DNA from: an uncultured Acidimicrobiales bacterium
GTDB lineage: Bacteria; Actinomycetota; Acidimicrobiia; Acidimicrobiales; CATQHL01
NCBI GenBank assembly: GCA_958295925.1
Contig: OY282384.1
Coordinates: 189,572-253,571, forward strand
DNA: 64,000 nucleotides
Reading direction: 5' to 3'
The translations under genes and the position numbers were made by a program. Below the pieces are notes generated by a model that was not told where the DNA came from, ran no database searches, and saw only the letters and a list, made by a program, of their open reading frames with translations. Shown in pieces: positions 50,765 to 59,499 of the stretch (position 1 is its first letter; each line of letters starts with the position of its first letter).

Positions 50765-51469
50765 TTAGTTAGGAGGACTGCCAGCGTCCCAACGATCAAG
50801 GTCGCGCTGATACAACCAGCAAGTACTGCCAGACGACGGGAGGTTGGGAACATCAGCAGAAGCAGGGAAGGGGTCCGGGCCAAAGTAGATCAGAATGTTC
50901 CCATCAGCACCATAAGTAGACCGGCCAACAGGAGCACTAAGCCGAATAAGATCGGCAGGAATCCCCGGCGCAGCAGAATTGGAAATGGTAGCGTTCTCAT
51001 CATAGACGGAACCAGTAAAGCAAATCTTATAAGGTCTGTCGCTGCTGGAGATAACTGCAGGATGAACAAGCGGATCCCAGACGTCACGGCCACAAGCCTC
51101 GCGTTGAGACTGAATACGACGGACCAGAGCCTGCATCCTGGATGCATTAGTAGCAGTAGGAGTAACCACCAGCTGACGTTGAAGGTGTTGATCACAACCA
51201 GAACTGGCCCGAGTAACAATCGGCGCCCCACCCGCAGGCTCAATAATCAGCTGACTGATAATCCCCGGAATCAAAAAAGCGACCCCGACGATAATCAAAC
51301 CAACAAACGCCCCGAACAAAGCCGACCGCGCCTGGGCCTGCTTCTGCGGATCCCCGGCCGCAATCATCCACTGGATACCGGCATAGCCGAAGACAATAGA
51401 AGAAAGCCCGCCACCAAAGATGGTGATGACGAGCGCGATGCCGCTGAAGACGCTAAGTATCTCCTGCAT
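50765..51469 (-). CDS. VirB2-like T4SS pilin
   Basis: 234 residues from ATG 51469; GTG 51499 and TTG 51565 are in-frame alternatives. Two transmembrane helices (IALVITIFGGGLSSIVFGYAGIQWMI and FGAFVGLIIVGVAFLIPGIISQLI) flank the loop AAGDPQKQAQARS, a pattern typical of the Gram-positive-type T4SS pilin family (PF18895-like). A 150-residue soluble C-terminal domain with Cys pairs follows, longer than in simple pilins. It faces the DsbA-like gene tail to tail, 3 bp apart. Together with the protein at 35309-36061 it gives two pilin-like candidates. Confidence 0.75.
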   Translation of the reverse strand: MQEILSVFSGIALVITIFGGGLSSIVFGYAGIQWMIAAGDPQKQAQARSALFGAFVGLIIVGVAFLIPGIISQLIIEPAGGAPIVTRASSGCDQHLQRQLVVTPTATNASRMQALVRRIQSQREACGRDVWDPLVHPAVISSSDRPYKICFTGSVYDENATISNSAAPGIPADLIRLSAPVGRSTYGADGNILIYFGPDPFPASADVPNLPSSGSTCWLYQRDLDRWDAGSPPN

Positions 51470-51781
51470 ACCCCTAATATAAGAGATTAAAGCCACCACA
51501 GGCTTGAAGCACCCCCCACAAGCCGCCAACCCGCTGGTATAATAGAACCAAGAGGAAAAGAGCAACCCGGCGGCAAGGCCAACCCAAACCCCCAGGCCCG
51601 TGGAAGAAAGAAGCCTCCGCTACCACCCCTTTCCTCCCTGTCCAATGCTACTTCTACCGGCCCAAACAGCCCTCCCAGGGTGAGGAGGCTGCCCAGCCAA
51701 GGTACAAGGCCAGCCAGCGGACGACACCACGTTTCAACGATTCAAGCGAATCAATCAATACAACTAAAGGAGCGATACCGC
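51470..51781 (+). promoter_or_regulatory. Promoter region before the Cys-motif protein
   Basis: 312 bp. TATAAT followed by AGAAC at 51538-51548 is a likely -10 box for the plus-strand gene at 51782. AAGGAGCG at about 51765-51772 is its ribosome site. No -35 at the usual spacing. No gene seen, apart from possible N-terminal extension of the minus-strand pilin gene. Confidence 0.5.
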
Positions 51782-53119
51782 ATGACCACAGTGCATGACC
51801 CCAACGTACCCCCGCCCCAGCAGGCGCCCCAGCCTCCGGCCTACCACGACCCGGCCCAGGTGCCGGCCACGCCGGTAGTCGAAGGCCAGTTCATCCAGGA
51901 CCCGCCGTTCACCCCGGTGGTAGAGAACCAGATGCCCGTCCAAGTAGTGCCCCAGGTACCCACCCAGGTGCCACCCCAGGTAGTAGAGACCGCCGGCCCC
52001 CGGCACCGCTACGAGATCCTGAACATGGACCGGGAAGAGGCGCAGCGCCGGAACGAAGTGGCCAAGAAGAACCTGGCCGGCGAGGCCCTCACCGCCCGCG
52101 ACTTCACCAAGATCAAGCTGCCCCCGGCCGGCATGAAGCTCTTCGTCATCGAAGGCGCCACCGAGGACCAGTACGAACGGGAAGTCGAGGGCATCATCTT
52201 CCACATCAGCCGGCCGCGGGCCTGGTACACCACGGCCTTCAGCGCCGGCCAGACGGTGCCCCCGGAGTGCTTCAGCGTCGACGGCATCACCGGCTACGGG
52301 AACCCCGGCGGCGACTGCAGCACCTGCCCGAAGAATATGTTCCGCTCCGCGCCCCAGGGCGAGGGCAAGGCCTGCCCCGAGTACCGCCAAGTCTACATCA
52401 TGACCCCGCAAGAGGCCTGGCCGGCGATGGTCCAGGTGCCGCCGACTTCCATCCGGGGCTTGACCGATTACCTGAAGGACCTGACCAAGCGCGGGATCGA
52501 CTACGAGAACGTCGCGACCACCTTCACCCTGAAGCAGGTGGACGAGAGCCGGACTCGGATCGAACTCAAGGTGAAGGAGCCGCTGGCCCCGGAGGACGCG
52601 GACAACCTGAAGCAGTACACCAGCGGCATCCGGGAAATCATCCTCGCTGATGAGAAGCGCCGAGCCGAAGAGGGCGCCGCCGGACAGAACCGGGGCGCGC
52701 TGAACGCCGGGATGGAGCAGATGCCCGCGCTCAACGATAGCCAGCACCAGGCCCGGCAGCAGGCCCCGCAGCAGGGCGACTGGCAGGACGGCCACGACTG
52801 GGAAGACCGAGAAGACCCGGCGGAAGACGACCTCTTCGGGCCGATGGGCGGCGACATGCCCCAGGGCCTAAGCAACGGCCAGGCCGTAGGGCAAGAAGCC
52901 TTCTTCCCGGACAGCATGGAGATGCCGCCGGCCCAGCCGGTGACCGCGCCGCCTCCGCCGCCGCAGGCCCCGGTGCCGCCGCAGGCTCCGGTACCGCCGG
53001 CCAACCCGGCGCAGACCGGCTTCCCGCAGCACCAGCGGGTGAATCGGGAGGCGGGCTTCGGCAGCGACGACAGCCCGGACCAGTCCATGATGGGAATGGA
53101 CCCGGCCTTCAGCCGCTAA
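51782..53119 (+). CDS. Cys-motif protein, probably DNA-associated
   Basis: 445 residues. N-terminal 85 residues are Pro/Gln-rich. Residues 85-300 are a compact domain with GDCSTCPKNMF and ACPEYRQVYIM (C-x2-C-x15-C), likely a metal site, then a beta-rich part (TTFTLKQVDESRTRIELKVKEPL). The C-terminal 130 residues are Pro/Gln-rich. Similar Cys arrangements occur in plasmid and phage proteins next to replication genes, so a single-strand-binding or recombination role is possible (inference). A strong promoter, good ribosome site and terminator suggest high expression. Confidence 0.75.
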   Translation: MTTVHDPNVPPPQQAPQPPAYHDPAQVPATPVVEGQFIQDPPFTPVVENQMPVQVVPQVPTQVPPQVVETAGPRHRYEILNMDREEAQRRNEVAKKNLAGEALTARDFTKIKLPPAGMKLFVIEGATEDQYEREVEGIIFHISRPRAWYTTAFSAGQTVPPECFSVDGITGYGNPGGDCSTCPKNMFRSAPQGEGKACPEYRQVYIMTPQEAWPAMVQVPPTSIRGLTDYLKDLTKRGIDYENVATTFTLKQVDESRTRIELKVKEPLAPEDADNLKQYTSGIREIILADEKRRAEEGAAGQNRGALNAGMEQMPALNDSQHQARQQAPQQGDWQDGHDWEDREDPAEDDLFGPMGGDMPQGLSNGQAVGQEAFFPDSMEMPPAQPVTAPPPPPQAPVPPQAPVPPANPAQTGFPQHQRVNREAGFGSDDSPDQSMMGMDPAFSR

Positions 53120-53168
53120 GAGCAGCCCTCCCAGCCAATCGGCTGCCCGCAGACCGAAAGTAGACACC

Positions 53169-53200
53169 GAACCCCGGGCCAGCCAAGCGGCCCGGGGTTC
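53169..53200 (+). terminator. Rho-independent terminator
   Basis: Perfect 12-bp stem GAACCCCGGGCC (53169-53180) and its complement (53189-53200), followed by AGCTTTTACT. Confidence 0.85.
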
Positions 53201-53265
53201 AGCTTTTACTCCAGGCAAATACAACACCAAAACAACCAACCCAGTAGGCATAGAGAGGCCAGCCC

Positions 53266-54499
53266 ATGGCCACGCAGCAAGGCAACCCCAGCCGGACGAA
53301 CTGGCCCGAGGTCAGCCGAAGAACAGCAGAATTGCTGTTGGGACCTCCCAACCCCCAACGGTCCAACGAGAGAGAGCTACGTTGGGGACGACAGGGGCTC
53401 CTTCCGCTTAGAGATAAGAACCGGCTACTGGCAGGACTTCGAGACCGGCGAAAGAGGGAACACTATAGCCCTAGTGCAAAACCGCCTGAACCTCAGCCGA
53501 GAGACCGCCCTGGAGTGGCTGGTAGAACAACAGCTGCTGGAAGGACGACCCAAGGCGCAAGAAGCAGCCAACCAGGCAGGAAGGAACCAGCGGGACAGGC
53601 GGGAAACCGCGCCGGCTAAACCGGAAAGGAAAACAGAAGAACAGACCAAGCCAGAGCAACCCTCGCCGGCAGAACCAGAGAGCAAGCCGCCAACCGCCTA
53701 TCAGATGTGGAACCAAGCCCAGCTAATTCCCATAGCAGGAAGGCCAGCAGCAATAACACAGTGGCTGAACACCCGCTGCCTCTGGCCAGCAGACTGGGCA
53801 CTGCCCAGCAGCCTCCGCTGGCTGCCTGATAGACAGACAGACGACCAACACACCGATGGAGAGGAACAGGCAACCGGCGGCCGAATAGTAGCCTTGCTAG
53901 CCGAACCCGAAGAATGGCAACGGGCCTGGCCGGGAATACCAACAGCCACGGCAATACAGACCATCAGCATCGACCCGGAAGGCAACCAAGTTCCCGACCA
54001 AGGCAGACCAGGGGAGGCCGGCGCAATCAAACGGACCATCGGGCCATCCCGAGGCAAATTGCTACTCATCGGAGACCCCTGGCTACAGAACGGGACCACC
54101 GCCAACGTAGCGGAAGGCATCGCCGATGCCCTGGCCCTAGCCAGCCGAAGACCAGGCCCCACTGTCGCCACCCTGGGCGCCGGAGCACTAACCGACAACA
54201 AACTACGCAGCTGGCTCACCCAACGAAGAGGCGCCACCGCCATCTACGCCGACCAGGAACCCCAAGGATTGGCCCAAGCCAAGCGACTGCATCGCTTGCT
54301 GCTGGCCAGCGGGAGGCAAAGCGTGATACGCATCCCCATCCCGGGCACCGGAGACCCCGCCGAGGCAGCACAAGCCGCCGGTTGGCCGGAACCGAGACAA
54401 GAGGGAGCTGGTACACCAGCCCGGGGAGGCAACGAAGACACCCCGCGTTGGGAACAGGAAAGGCAACAACGCTTGAGCCGGCTGAAGCCCACAGCTTGA
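53266..54499 (+). CDS. TOPRIM primase-like protein with an apparent +1 frameshift
   Basis: Two frames join into one protein of about 410 residues. From ATG 53266 the frame runs WPEVSRRTAELLLG, NERELRWGRQG; it then must shift at GGGG (53394-53397) to continue SFRLEIRTGYWQDFETG, NTIALVQNRLNLS. Removing one G restores the frame. The N-terminus resembles zinc-less primase domains (ELRFGxxGSLSV). The C-terminal half is a TOPRIM domain: GKLLLIGDPW, VAEGIADALALA (catalytic Glu), IYADQEPQG (acidic pair), IPIPGTGDPAEA. It would make primers, or did before mutation. Alternatives are sequencing error, pseudogene or programmed shifting. Confidence 0.7.
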
Positions 54500-54526
54500 G
54501 ACACTCCCTAAGACGAAGGAAGAATC

Positions 54527-55009
54527 TTGACCCAAGAAGCAGGAAAGCGACTGAGCGACTACTATTCACCGCCAAGCAGAAAGGACCAAGCCCTGGAGGA
54601 ACTGGCCCGCTTGGGCCGAGCGCTACAGACCAGCCCGGAAGACATCAGCGCCAGCACAATAGACAAAGCAAGAGAATTGATTAAGACAATCACCAATGAA
54701 AGCGACAACGTCAACGCCGCGCTGATCGAAGAAATCCTGCTGGGAGACGGCGAGCGGCCAACCGCGCTGGCCACCCTGGACCAGCGGCTGGCCGCGATGC
54801 AGATTACGGCGACACCAGCCGAAAAAGACGAAGAATTGAACCCACGCCCCCTAGGGGCGAAAACGGCCCAAGCCCCCTACAATAGACGTATGGGAACGCA
54901 GCAACCAAGGCTCACCGCCACCCAGACAGCGGAAAGACAGCTGGGCTACTGCCGCCAGGACTACCACCAGGGCCGGCGGCAGCCCGCTATTGCCTCATCT
55001 GCAACCTGA
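54527..55009 (+). CDS. Hypothetical helical protein
   Basis: TTG start at 54527, preceded by GAAGGAAG at good spacing and 28 nt after the primase stop. About the first 110 codons encode a helical, charged protein (ELARLGRALQTSPEDISASTIDKARELIK). The frame then runs without a stop through a hairpin and promoter (54845-54883) into the next gene's frame. It is probably a real accessory gene whose true end is uncertain, perhaps also affected by a frame change. Confidence 0.5.
   Translation: MTQEAGKRLSDYYSPPSRKDQALEELARLGRALQTSPEDISASTIDKARELIKTITNESDNVNAALIEEILLGDGERPTALATLDQRLAAMQITATPAEKDEELNPRPLGAKTAQAPYNRRMGTQQPRLTATQTAERQLGYCRQDYHQGRRQPAIASSAT
54845..54859 (+). terminator. Small hairpin
   Basis: CGCCCC (54845-54850), CTA, GGGGCG (54854-54859), followed by AAAA. 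It sits just upstream of the promoter at 54878. Confidence 0.35.
54878..54883 (+). promoter_or_regulatory. TACAAT -10 box, leaderless start
   Basis: TACAAT followed by AGACGT and then ATG 54890. The 6-nt spacing equals that at 48033-48045, and would place transcription start at or near the A of the ATG. Confidence 0.5.
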
Positions 55010-55197
55010 TGGTCTGCGGCGGCTGCTGGAAAAAGCACCTGGAGATCCACGGGCCCAACCGCGGGATAGACCGCAGAAGCAGAACCCCAGAGTCGCCGGG
55101 AGGAAGCCACAGCTTCCACGAACCAACTCCCCCGAAACGACTGAATCCTCCACCTGAAAGCACCGCTTATAGTAAAGAAACTAAACCGTTACTCTAA
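54890..55197 (+). CDS. Small zinc-finger protein, probably frameshifted
   Basis: The frame from ATG 54890 reads QPRLTATQTAERQLGYC and so on to about 54985. The zinc-finger part YCLICNLMVCGGCWKKHLEIHG lies in another frame (codons from 54988 on) ending TAA 55195-55197. One extra C in CCC at 54983-54985 would join them into a protein of about 102 residues with three Cys pairs. The C-terminal part overlaps a CTAAAC box. Broken gene or sequencing error. Confidence 0.45.
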
Positions 55198-55199
55198 AC
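55181..55199. repeat. Tandem CTAAAC box
   Basis: CTAAAC at 55181-55186 and 55194-55199, period 13, followed by GGG. It lies about 40-57 bp before ATG 55238. Confidence 0.6.
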
Positions 55200-55237
55200 G
55201 GGACCGACCCCGAAATCGGCCCCGGAAGGGCCGAAAT

Positions 55238-55810
55238 ATGCGACCACGCCAACCCCGTCCCCCACTGCCACGCCGGCAAGCCCCGCCAGGACAGCTACCC
55301 CTGCTGGAGGGAATCGACCACCGCCCGCTGGCGCCAGGGCTGGACCTGATACCGCCAGCGGTGGGAACGAAGCCAGCACCGACAGCAACACCCCAAGCAG
55401 AGCAACAGGAAGCGGCCCGCCCCACAGAAGCGAAGCCACAGCAGCCCACGCCCTACACCCCAGGCCCCGGCGACCCCGCCACGCCGCTGATCGTGAAAGA
55501 AGGCGCCCAGCCGCCGGACTTCAAATTCAGAGCCCTGAACTACTGCGACCCCCGCTTCACCCTGAGCTGGGCCGGACACCGGCTGGACTTCCAGGAGCAG
55601 ACCTCGCACGCCTACCAGCACTCCCTGGCCCTCCTGGCCCTGGAATGGGAATGGAACGACCAGGAAATCGCCGACCTGATAATCGCCTGGCGAAGCAAGC
55701 ACCGCCGCCGCTTCCAGCACCGAGCCAACTACTACCGCGGGATATTGCGCCGCGCGAGGAACTCCAAGAGGGCCTTAGAAGCCGGGACGCTGGCCGAGGC
55801 GGAAGAATAG
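55238..55810 (+). CDS. Primase/helicase accessory-like protein
   Basis: 190 residues. The first 95 are Pro/Arg-rich and disordered. Residues 100-180 form a helical domain: RFTLSWAGHRLDFQEQTSHAYQHSLALLALEWEWNDQEIADLIIAWRS..., then YYRGILRRARN. This resembles the helical C-terminal region of plasmid primases, where an ADxIxxWR-type helix precedes a Tyr-rich one. It may be the separate C-terminal part of the TOPRIM protein upstream. CTAAAC boxes lie just before it and just after it. Confidence 0.6.
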   Translation: MRPRQPRPPLPRRQAPPGQLPLLEGIDHRPLAPGLDLIPPAVGTKPAPTATPQAEQQEAARPTEAKPQQPTPYTPGPGDPATPLIVKEGAQPPDFKFRALNYCDPRFTLSWAGHRLDFQEQTSHAYQHSLALLALEWEWNDQEIADLIIAWRSKHRRRFQHRANYYRGILRRARNSKRALEAGTLAEAEE

Positions 55811-55864
55811 AGAGAGGAGATTCCACTCCCCGAGCCCGTCGGGAAGAGCCGATTTCACAACCGT

Positions 55865-55884
55865 CTAAACACCGTTTTCTAAAC
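55865..55884. repeat. Tandem CTAAAC box
   Basis: CTAAAC at 55865-55870 and 55879-55884, period 14; centre CCGTTTTCTAAACGG is palindromic. It lies 112-131 bp before ATG 55996. Confidence 0.6.
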
Positions 55885-55995
55885 GGAAGCGCCCGCGCCG
55901 CGACCAGGAAAACCGTCGCCACTTCCCCCAGCCCTCCGCAACTTCTTTAAGCCTCAGCGCCCCCGGCAGACACAGCCCCGCAGCAAGGAATAGCC

Positions 55996-57900
55996 ATGAC
56001 TACTACCCCGACCGGCATCAACGGCATCGACGCCACCGGCGCCACCAACGCCACCAACGCCACCGGCACGACCAAAGACACGAGCCCCGGCTGGGCCAGC
56101 CAAGAAGCAGTCCAAGACCGCAGCGACCCCCGCTACTTCAACCCCGATGAAGAATACGAACCCATCGACGAACTCCAGGAGTTCGGCCCCCTGGGCGGCG
56201 ACGCAGGCGCCCCCAACAACCTACCCAGCCTGACAACTGAACAGTACGAATACCGCGTATACGGCCCGCCGGGCTGCGGGAAGACCACCTACCTCAGCCG
56301 CCAGGTACGCCGCGCCCTGCAGAACGACCTGAAGCCCCTGGTGGTCTCCCTGACCCGGGCCGCCGCCCTGGAAGTCGCCGACCGCGGCCTGCCCTTGGAT
56401 TCAGACGAAGTGGGGACGCTCCACTCCTACTGCCACCGGCAATTGGGAAGGCCGGCGTTGGCCGAAAACGACCAGCAGCTCCGCTCCTGGAACGAAACCC
56501 ATCCCCAGTACGCCATCTCCCCGGCCCGCAGCCGAACCGTCGACCACGACAACCTGGACTACGCCGGCGCCAATAATCCGGGTGATAGATACCTGTCCAT
56601 CTATCAGCTGTACCGCAGTAGGATGCTGCCCACCCAGTTCAAGAGCAAGGAAATCCAGGACTTCGCCGACAAGTGGGAACGCTGGAAGCTGGAACAGGGC
56701 GTCATCGACTTCAACGACCTGATCAAAGAAGCCACCGAGAAGTGGGACGAAGCGCCCAGCCGGCCCGAAGTCATCTTCGTGGACGAGGCGCAAGACCTCG
56801 ACTACCAGCAGATGCACCTGCTCCGCAAGTGGGGCCAAGCCGCCGGCCGGTTAGTCGTCATCGGCGACCCGAACCAGAACCTGTACCGCTGGCGGGGCTC
56901 CGACCCCGGCGCCTTCAACGACCCGCCGCTGCCCAGCGACCGATTGAGAGTGCTGGCCCAAAGCTACCGAGTGCCCTACCCGGTGCACCGCGTGGCCTAT
57001 GACTGGATTTCCCGATCACCGGGGAACTACCCGGCGGAGTACCGGCCTAGGCCCGGGAAGGGCGAACTGCGCCAGCTCTTCCTAGGCGACAAGATCTTCG
57101 GCATGCCCCACCAGAGCATGAACGACTCCTGGCGGGAGGCCGAAACGCTGATGAACGACGCCAGAAAATATCTTGACCAGGACAAGTCAGTAATGATCCT
57201 GGCCGCCTGCAGCTTCATGCTGGAGCCGATAATTGACCGACTGAAGCTCGAGGGCCTGCCCTTCCACAACCCCCGGAGGGACAACAACGGACGCTGGAAC
57301 CCCATCCAGCGCATGCCCGGGAAGGTCACCGCTGCGGATAGATTAGAAGCCTTCCTGGGACTCTACGAGGAGGGAATCTGGAAGGCGGAGCAGCTGCGTC
57401 AATGGACCCAGGTATTGCAGGCCACCCGCAGCAGCGAAGAGGGCCGGCAGCCCATCCTGCTCAACCAGGGCTACACCAAGAAGGCCCTGCAACTGCTGGA
57501 GGACTGCCCCGAAGGCGGGTTGAACCCGGACATCCTGGAGGCGATGCTGACGCCGGAAGCGCTGGAGGCCGGAATGACCGGAGACCTGTCCTGGTTCCGC
57601 GGGAACCTGCTATCCAGCGCCAACCCCCAGGCGTATGACTTCCCGATCAACGTGATCCAAACCCAGGGGCTGCAGGGCCTCAAGGAACTGCCGAAGATAA
57701 CCATTGGCACGATCCATTCGGTGAAGGGCACCGAGGCCGACGTGGTCTACGTCTTCCCCGACCTGTCGCTCAAGGGACGAGGCGAGTGGTTCGGCGAACC
57801 GGAGGACCAGGCCGGGGTCTACCGGCTGTTCTACGTCGGATTCACCCGCGCTAGGGAGAGCCTGATCATCTGCCGGCCCCGGCCGGTCGACCGAACCTAG
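55996..57900 (+). CDS. Second UvrD/Rep-like SF1 DNA helicase
   Basis: 634 residues from ATG 55996 (AAGGAATAGCC upstream). A Gly-Ala-Thr-Asn repeat leader (residues 8-26) and acidic stretch precede Walker A YGPPGCGKTT near 90-98. Motif II FVDEAQDLDY lies near 262, motif III DPNQNLYRWRGSDPG, motif V TIGTIHSVKGTEADVVY near 570 and motif VI RLFYVGFTRARESL near 612. The order is that of SF1A helicases, diverged from the one at 19230. It lies between primase-like genes, consistent with replication or mobilisation. Confidence 0.88.
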   Translation: MTTTPTGINGIDATGATNATNATGTTKDTSPGWASQEAVQDRSDPRYFNPDEEYEPIDELQEFGPLGGDAGAPNNLPSLTTEQYEYRVYGPPGCGKTTYLSRQVRRALQNDLKPLVVSLTRAAALEVADRGLPLDSDEVGTLHSYCHRQLGRPALAENDQQLRSWNETHPQYAISPARSRTVDHDNLDYAGANNPGDRYLSIYQLYRSRMLPTQFKSKEIQDFADKWERWKLEQGVIDFNDLIKEATEKWDEAPSRPEVIFVDEAQDLDYQQMHLLRKWGQAAGRLVVIGDPNQNLYRWRGSDPGAFNDPPLPSDRLRVLAQSYRVPYPVHRVAYDWISRSPGNYPAEYRPRPGKGELRQLFLGDKIFGMPHQSMNDSWREAETLMNDARKYLDQDKSVMILAACSFMLEPIIDRLKLEGLPFHNPRRDNNGRWNPIQRMPGKVTAADRLEAFLGLYEEGIWKAEQLRQWTQVLQATRSSEEGRQPILLNQGYTKKALQLLEDCPEGGLNPDILEAMLTPEALEAGMTGDLSWFRGNLLSSANPQAYDFPINVIQTQGLQGLKELPKITIGTIHSVKGTEADVVYVFPDLSLKGRGEWFGEPEDQAGVYRLFYVGFTRARESLIICRPRPVDRT

Positions 57901-57920
57901 ACGACCGAACCTAGACGACC
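57888..57920 (+). repeat. 14-bp tandem repeat at the helicase stop
   Basis: CGACCGAACCTAGA is present twice (57888-57901, 57902-57915) and begins a third time (57916-57920), duplicating the TAG stop. Confidence 0.7.
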
Positions 57921-58059
57921 AGCCCAAGCAAGCCAGCCCAGCAAGATAGTAACCGCAGCCACCCCGCAAACCGCCGCGGTTGAATTAGAATGAGGTTACG
58001 GGAGACTGAAGTGAGGCCAGGGCAGCCGGAGGACAACCATCCCCGAACGAGGGGGCAAG

Positions 58060-59040
58060 ATGCCGCAGACCGCCACTAAACCGGAAGCTAAAACCGCGCC
58101 GACCCAGAAGAACCCAGCCACGCCAAGCAGCGGCGCTAAAATAATGGAAGGCCGCCACAATCGGCCCCGCCGACACCCCGGCCTGGGGAAGGAGAGCTGG
58201 ACCCGTCCCGGGAGAAGGAAGTCCCCGCCGGAGACGCCGGAGACAGTGGAGGCGACGGACCCCATAGAACTGCCGGCACAGGAAGCCAGCGCAGAAGCCA
58301 GCGCAGCGGTGGGAACAGAAGAACTAAGCCAGCCAGCAGGCGCAACAACGGACACCGCCCCCGATTCCCAACCGAGCAAGAACAACCACCCCCAGGGCCC
58401 GGTGGCGAAAACCTGGGACAACCCCATCCCCCTGCTGGAACCCAACCCCGCCTTCGTCCGCATCCGGCCCAAGCCGCGCTACGACGACGGCTGCCTGCTG
58501 CACGACGAATGCCTCACCTGCCCGCTGCCCCAGTGCTACATGGAACCCGGGAACAACATGGGCAAGATGAGCCGCCTCAAGGTGGCGATGAGCGTCATGC
58601 ACCACGCCCGGACCAAGGAGCAGACGGACTACCAAGCCGCCCAAGCGTTAGAGATAACTTCACAGGAACTACGGAAGCTGAAGAAGCGCTACTTCTCCTA
58701 CTTCCCCGAAGAAGAGGAAGGCGAACGCCGGCGGCTACTAGCCCTGACCACGCCGGAGGATCTGGCCGCGGCCAACGCCCGGCCGGCCTACCAGGCCTAC
58801 CTGCCCGACGACCCGGAGCGCTCCAAGCCGGCCGACCCGGAACGCTGCATCCAGCAGGTACACCGCAACCGGGAACACGAGGACGAACCCCAAGGGGGCG
58901 GCTACTACCAGTGCCGCCGCTGGCGAATAACCGGCCCCGGCGACAACTACTGCGCCCGCCACGCCAACCTGTTGGCCAACGGGCACACGCCCCGAGGGCT
59001 AGAGAGAAAGCACCGGGAGCCGACGGTCACGCCGACCTAA
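58060..59040 (+). CDS. Cys-cluster protein of unknown function
   Basis: 326 residues. The first 125 are disordered. Residues 140-160 read GCLLHDECLTCPLPQCYME (C-x5-C-x2-C-x4-C), a small metal-binding cluster also seen in phage and plasmid proteins. A helical HTH-like stretch (YQAAQALEITSQELRKLKKRY) follows. A second Cys set (ERCIQQ, YYQCRRW, DNYCARHANLLANG) is near the C-terminus. The HTH and metal sites suggest DNA binding. Function not known. Confidence 0.72.
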   Translation: MPQTATKPEAKTAPTQKNPATPSSGAKIMEGRHNRPRRHPGLGKESWTRPGRRKSPPETPETVEATDPIELPAQEASAEASAAVGTEELSQPAGATTDTAPDSQPSKNNHPQGPVAKTWDNPIPLLEPNPAFVRIRPKPRYDDGCLLHDECLTCPLPQCYMEPGNNMGKMSRLKVAMSVMHHARTKEQTDYQAAQALEITSQELRKLKKRYFSYFPEEEEGERRRLLALTTPEDLAAANARPAYQAYLPDDPERSKPADPERCIQQVHRNREHEDEPQGGGYYQCRRWRITGPGDNYCARHANLLANGHTPRGLERKHREPTVTPT

Positions 59041-59077
59041 GACGGCACCACCCACATACCCAGCCACCAGCCCCGGC

Positions 59078-59083
59078 TACAAT
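59078..59083 (+). promoter_or_regulatory. TACAAT -10 box
   Basis: TACAAT followed by AGACT, 48 bp before ATG 59131; same consensus as the boxes at 27520, 51538 and 54878. Confidence 0.5.
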
Positions 59084-59130
59084 AGACTCCAGCCCCAGGA
59101 AAGCAACCCAACCCAGCTGGAGTTACGCCC

Positions 59131-59499
59131 ATGCCCCACCGCCACGTGCCATTGATCAAAGAAACCGACCAGCCCCTGGGCCCGCCGGAGCAGCAGATCA
59201 TCTTCTACTGGACGCTGGCCGAGCTGACCGACTTCTACCAACGCTCCGCGAAGGAAGCCGGCGCCGACCGAGAATGGGACGAGCTTCCCCCAGGAGAGCA
59301 AGAACAGTTAGAGAACCACTTCCAGGACCTGGTCAATCGCTGGTCGAAGTACGAGCTAAGTCGAGACCTGACCGATGCCTGGCGGAAGGTGGGGCTCCTG
59401 CCCGAAAGGCCCGGGCCGCTGCCCCGGCCGGCAGCAACAGCTACTCCAGCAGCAGAAGATGTAGAGCCGGACGGCGGCGCTCAATCCACCAACCCGTAG
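59131..59499 (+). CDS. Small hypothetical protein
   Basis: 122 residues from ATG 59131, GGAGTTACGCCC upstream. A helical, charged core (LAELTDFYQRSAKEAGADREWDEL and HFQDLVNRWSKYELSRDL) and a Pro/Ala tail. No metal or membrane motif. Function unknown; its end overlaps the minus-strand membrane protein by 19 nt. Confidence 0.65.
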   Translation: MPHRHVPLIKETDQPLGPPEQQIIFYWTLAELTDFYQRSAKEAGADREWDELPPGEQEQLENHFQDLVNRWSKYELSRDLTDAWRKVGLLPERPGPLPRPAATATPAAEDVEPDGGAQSTNP

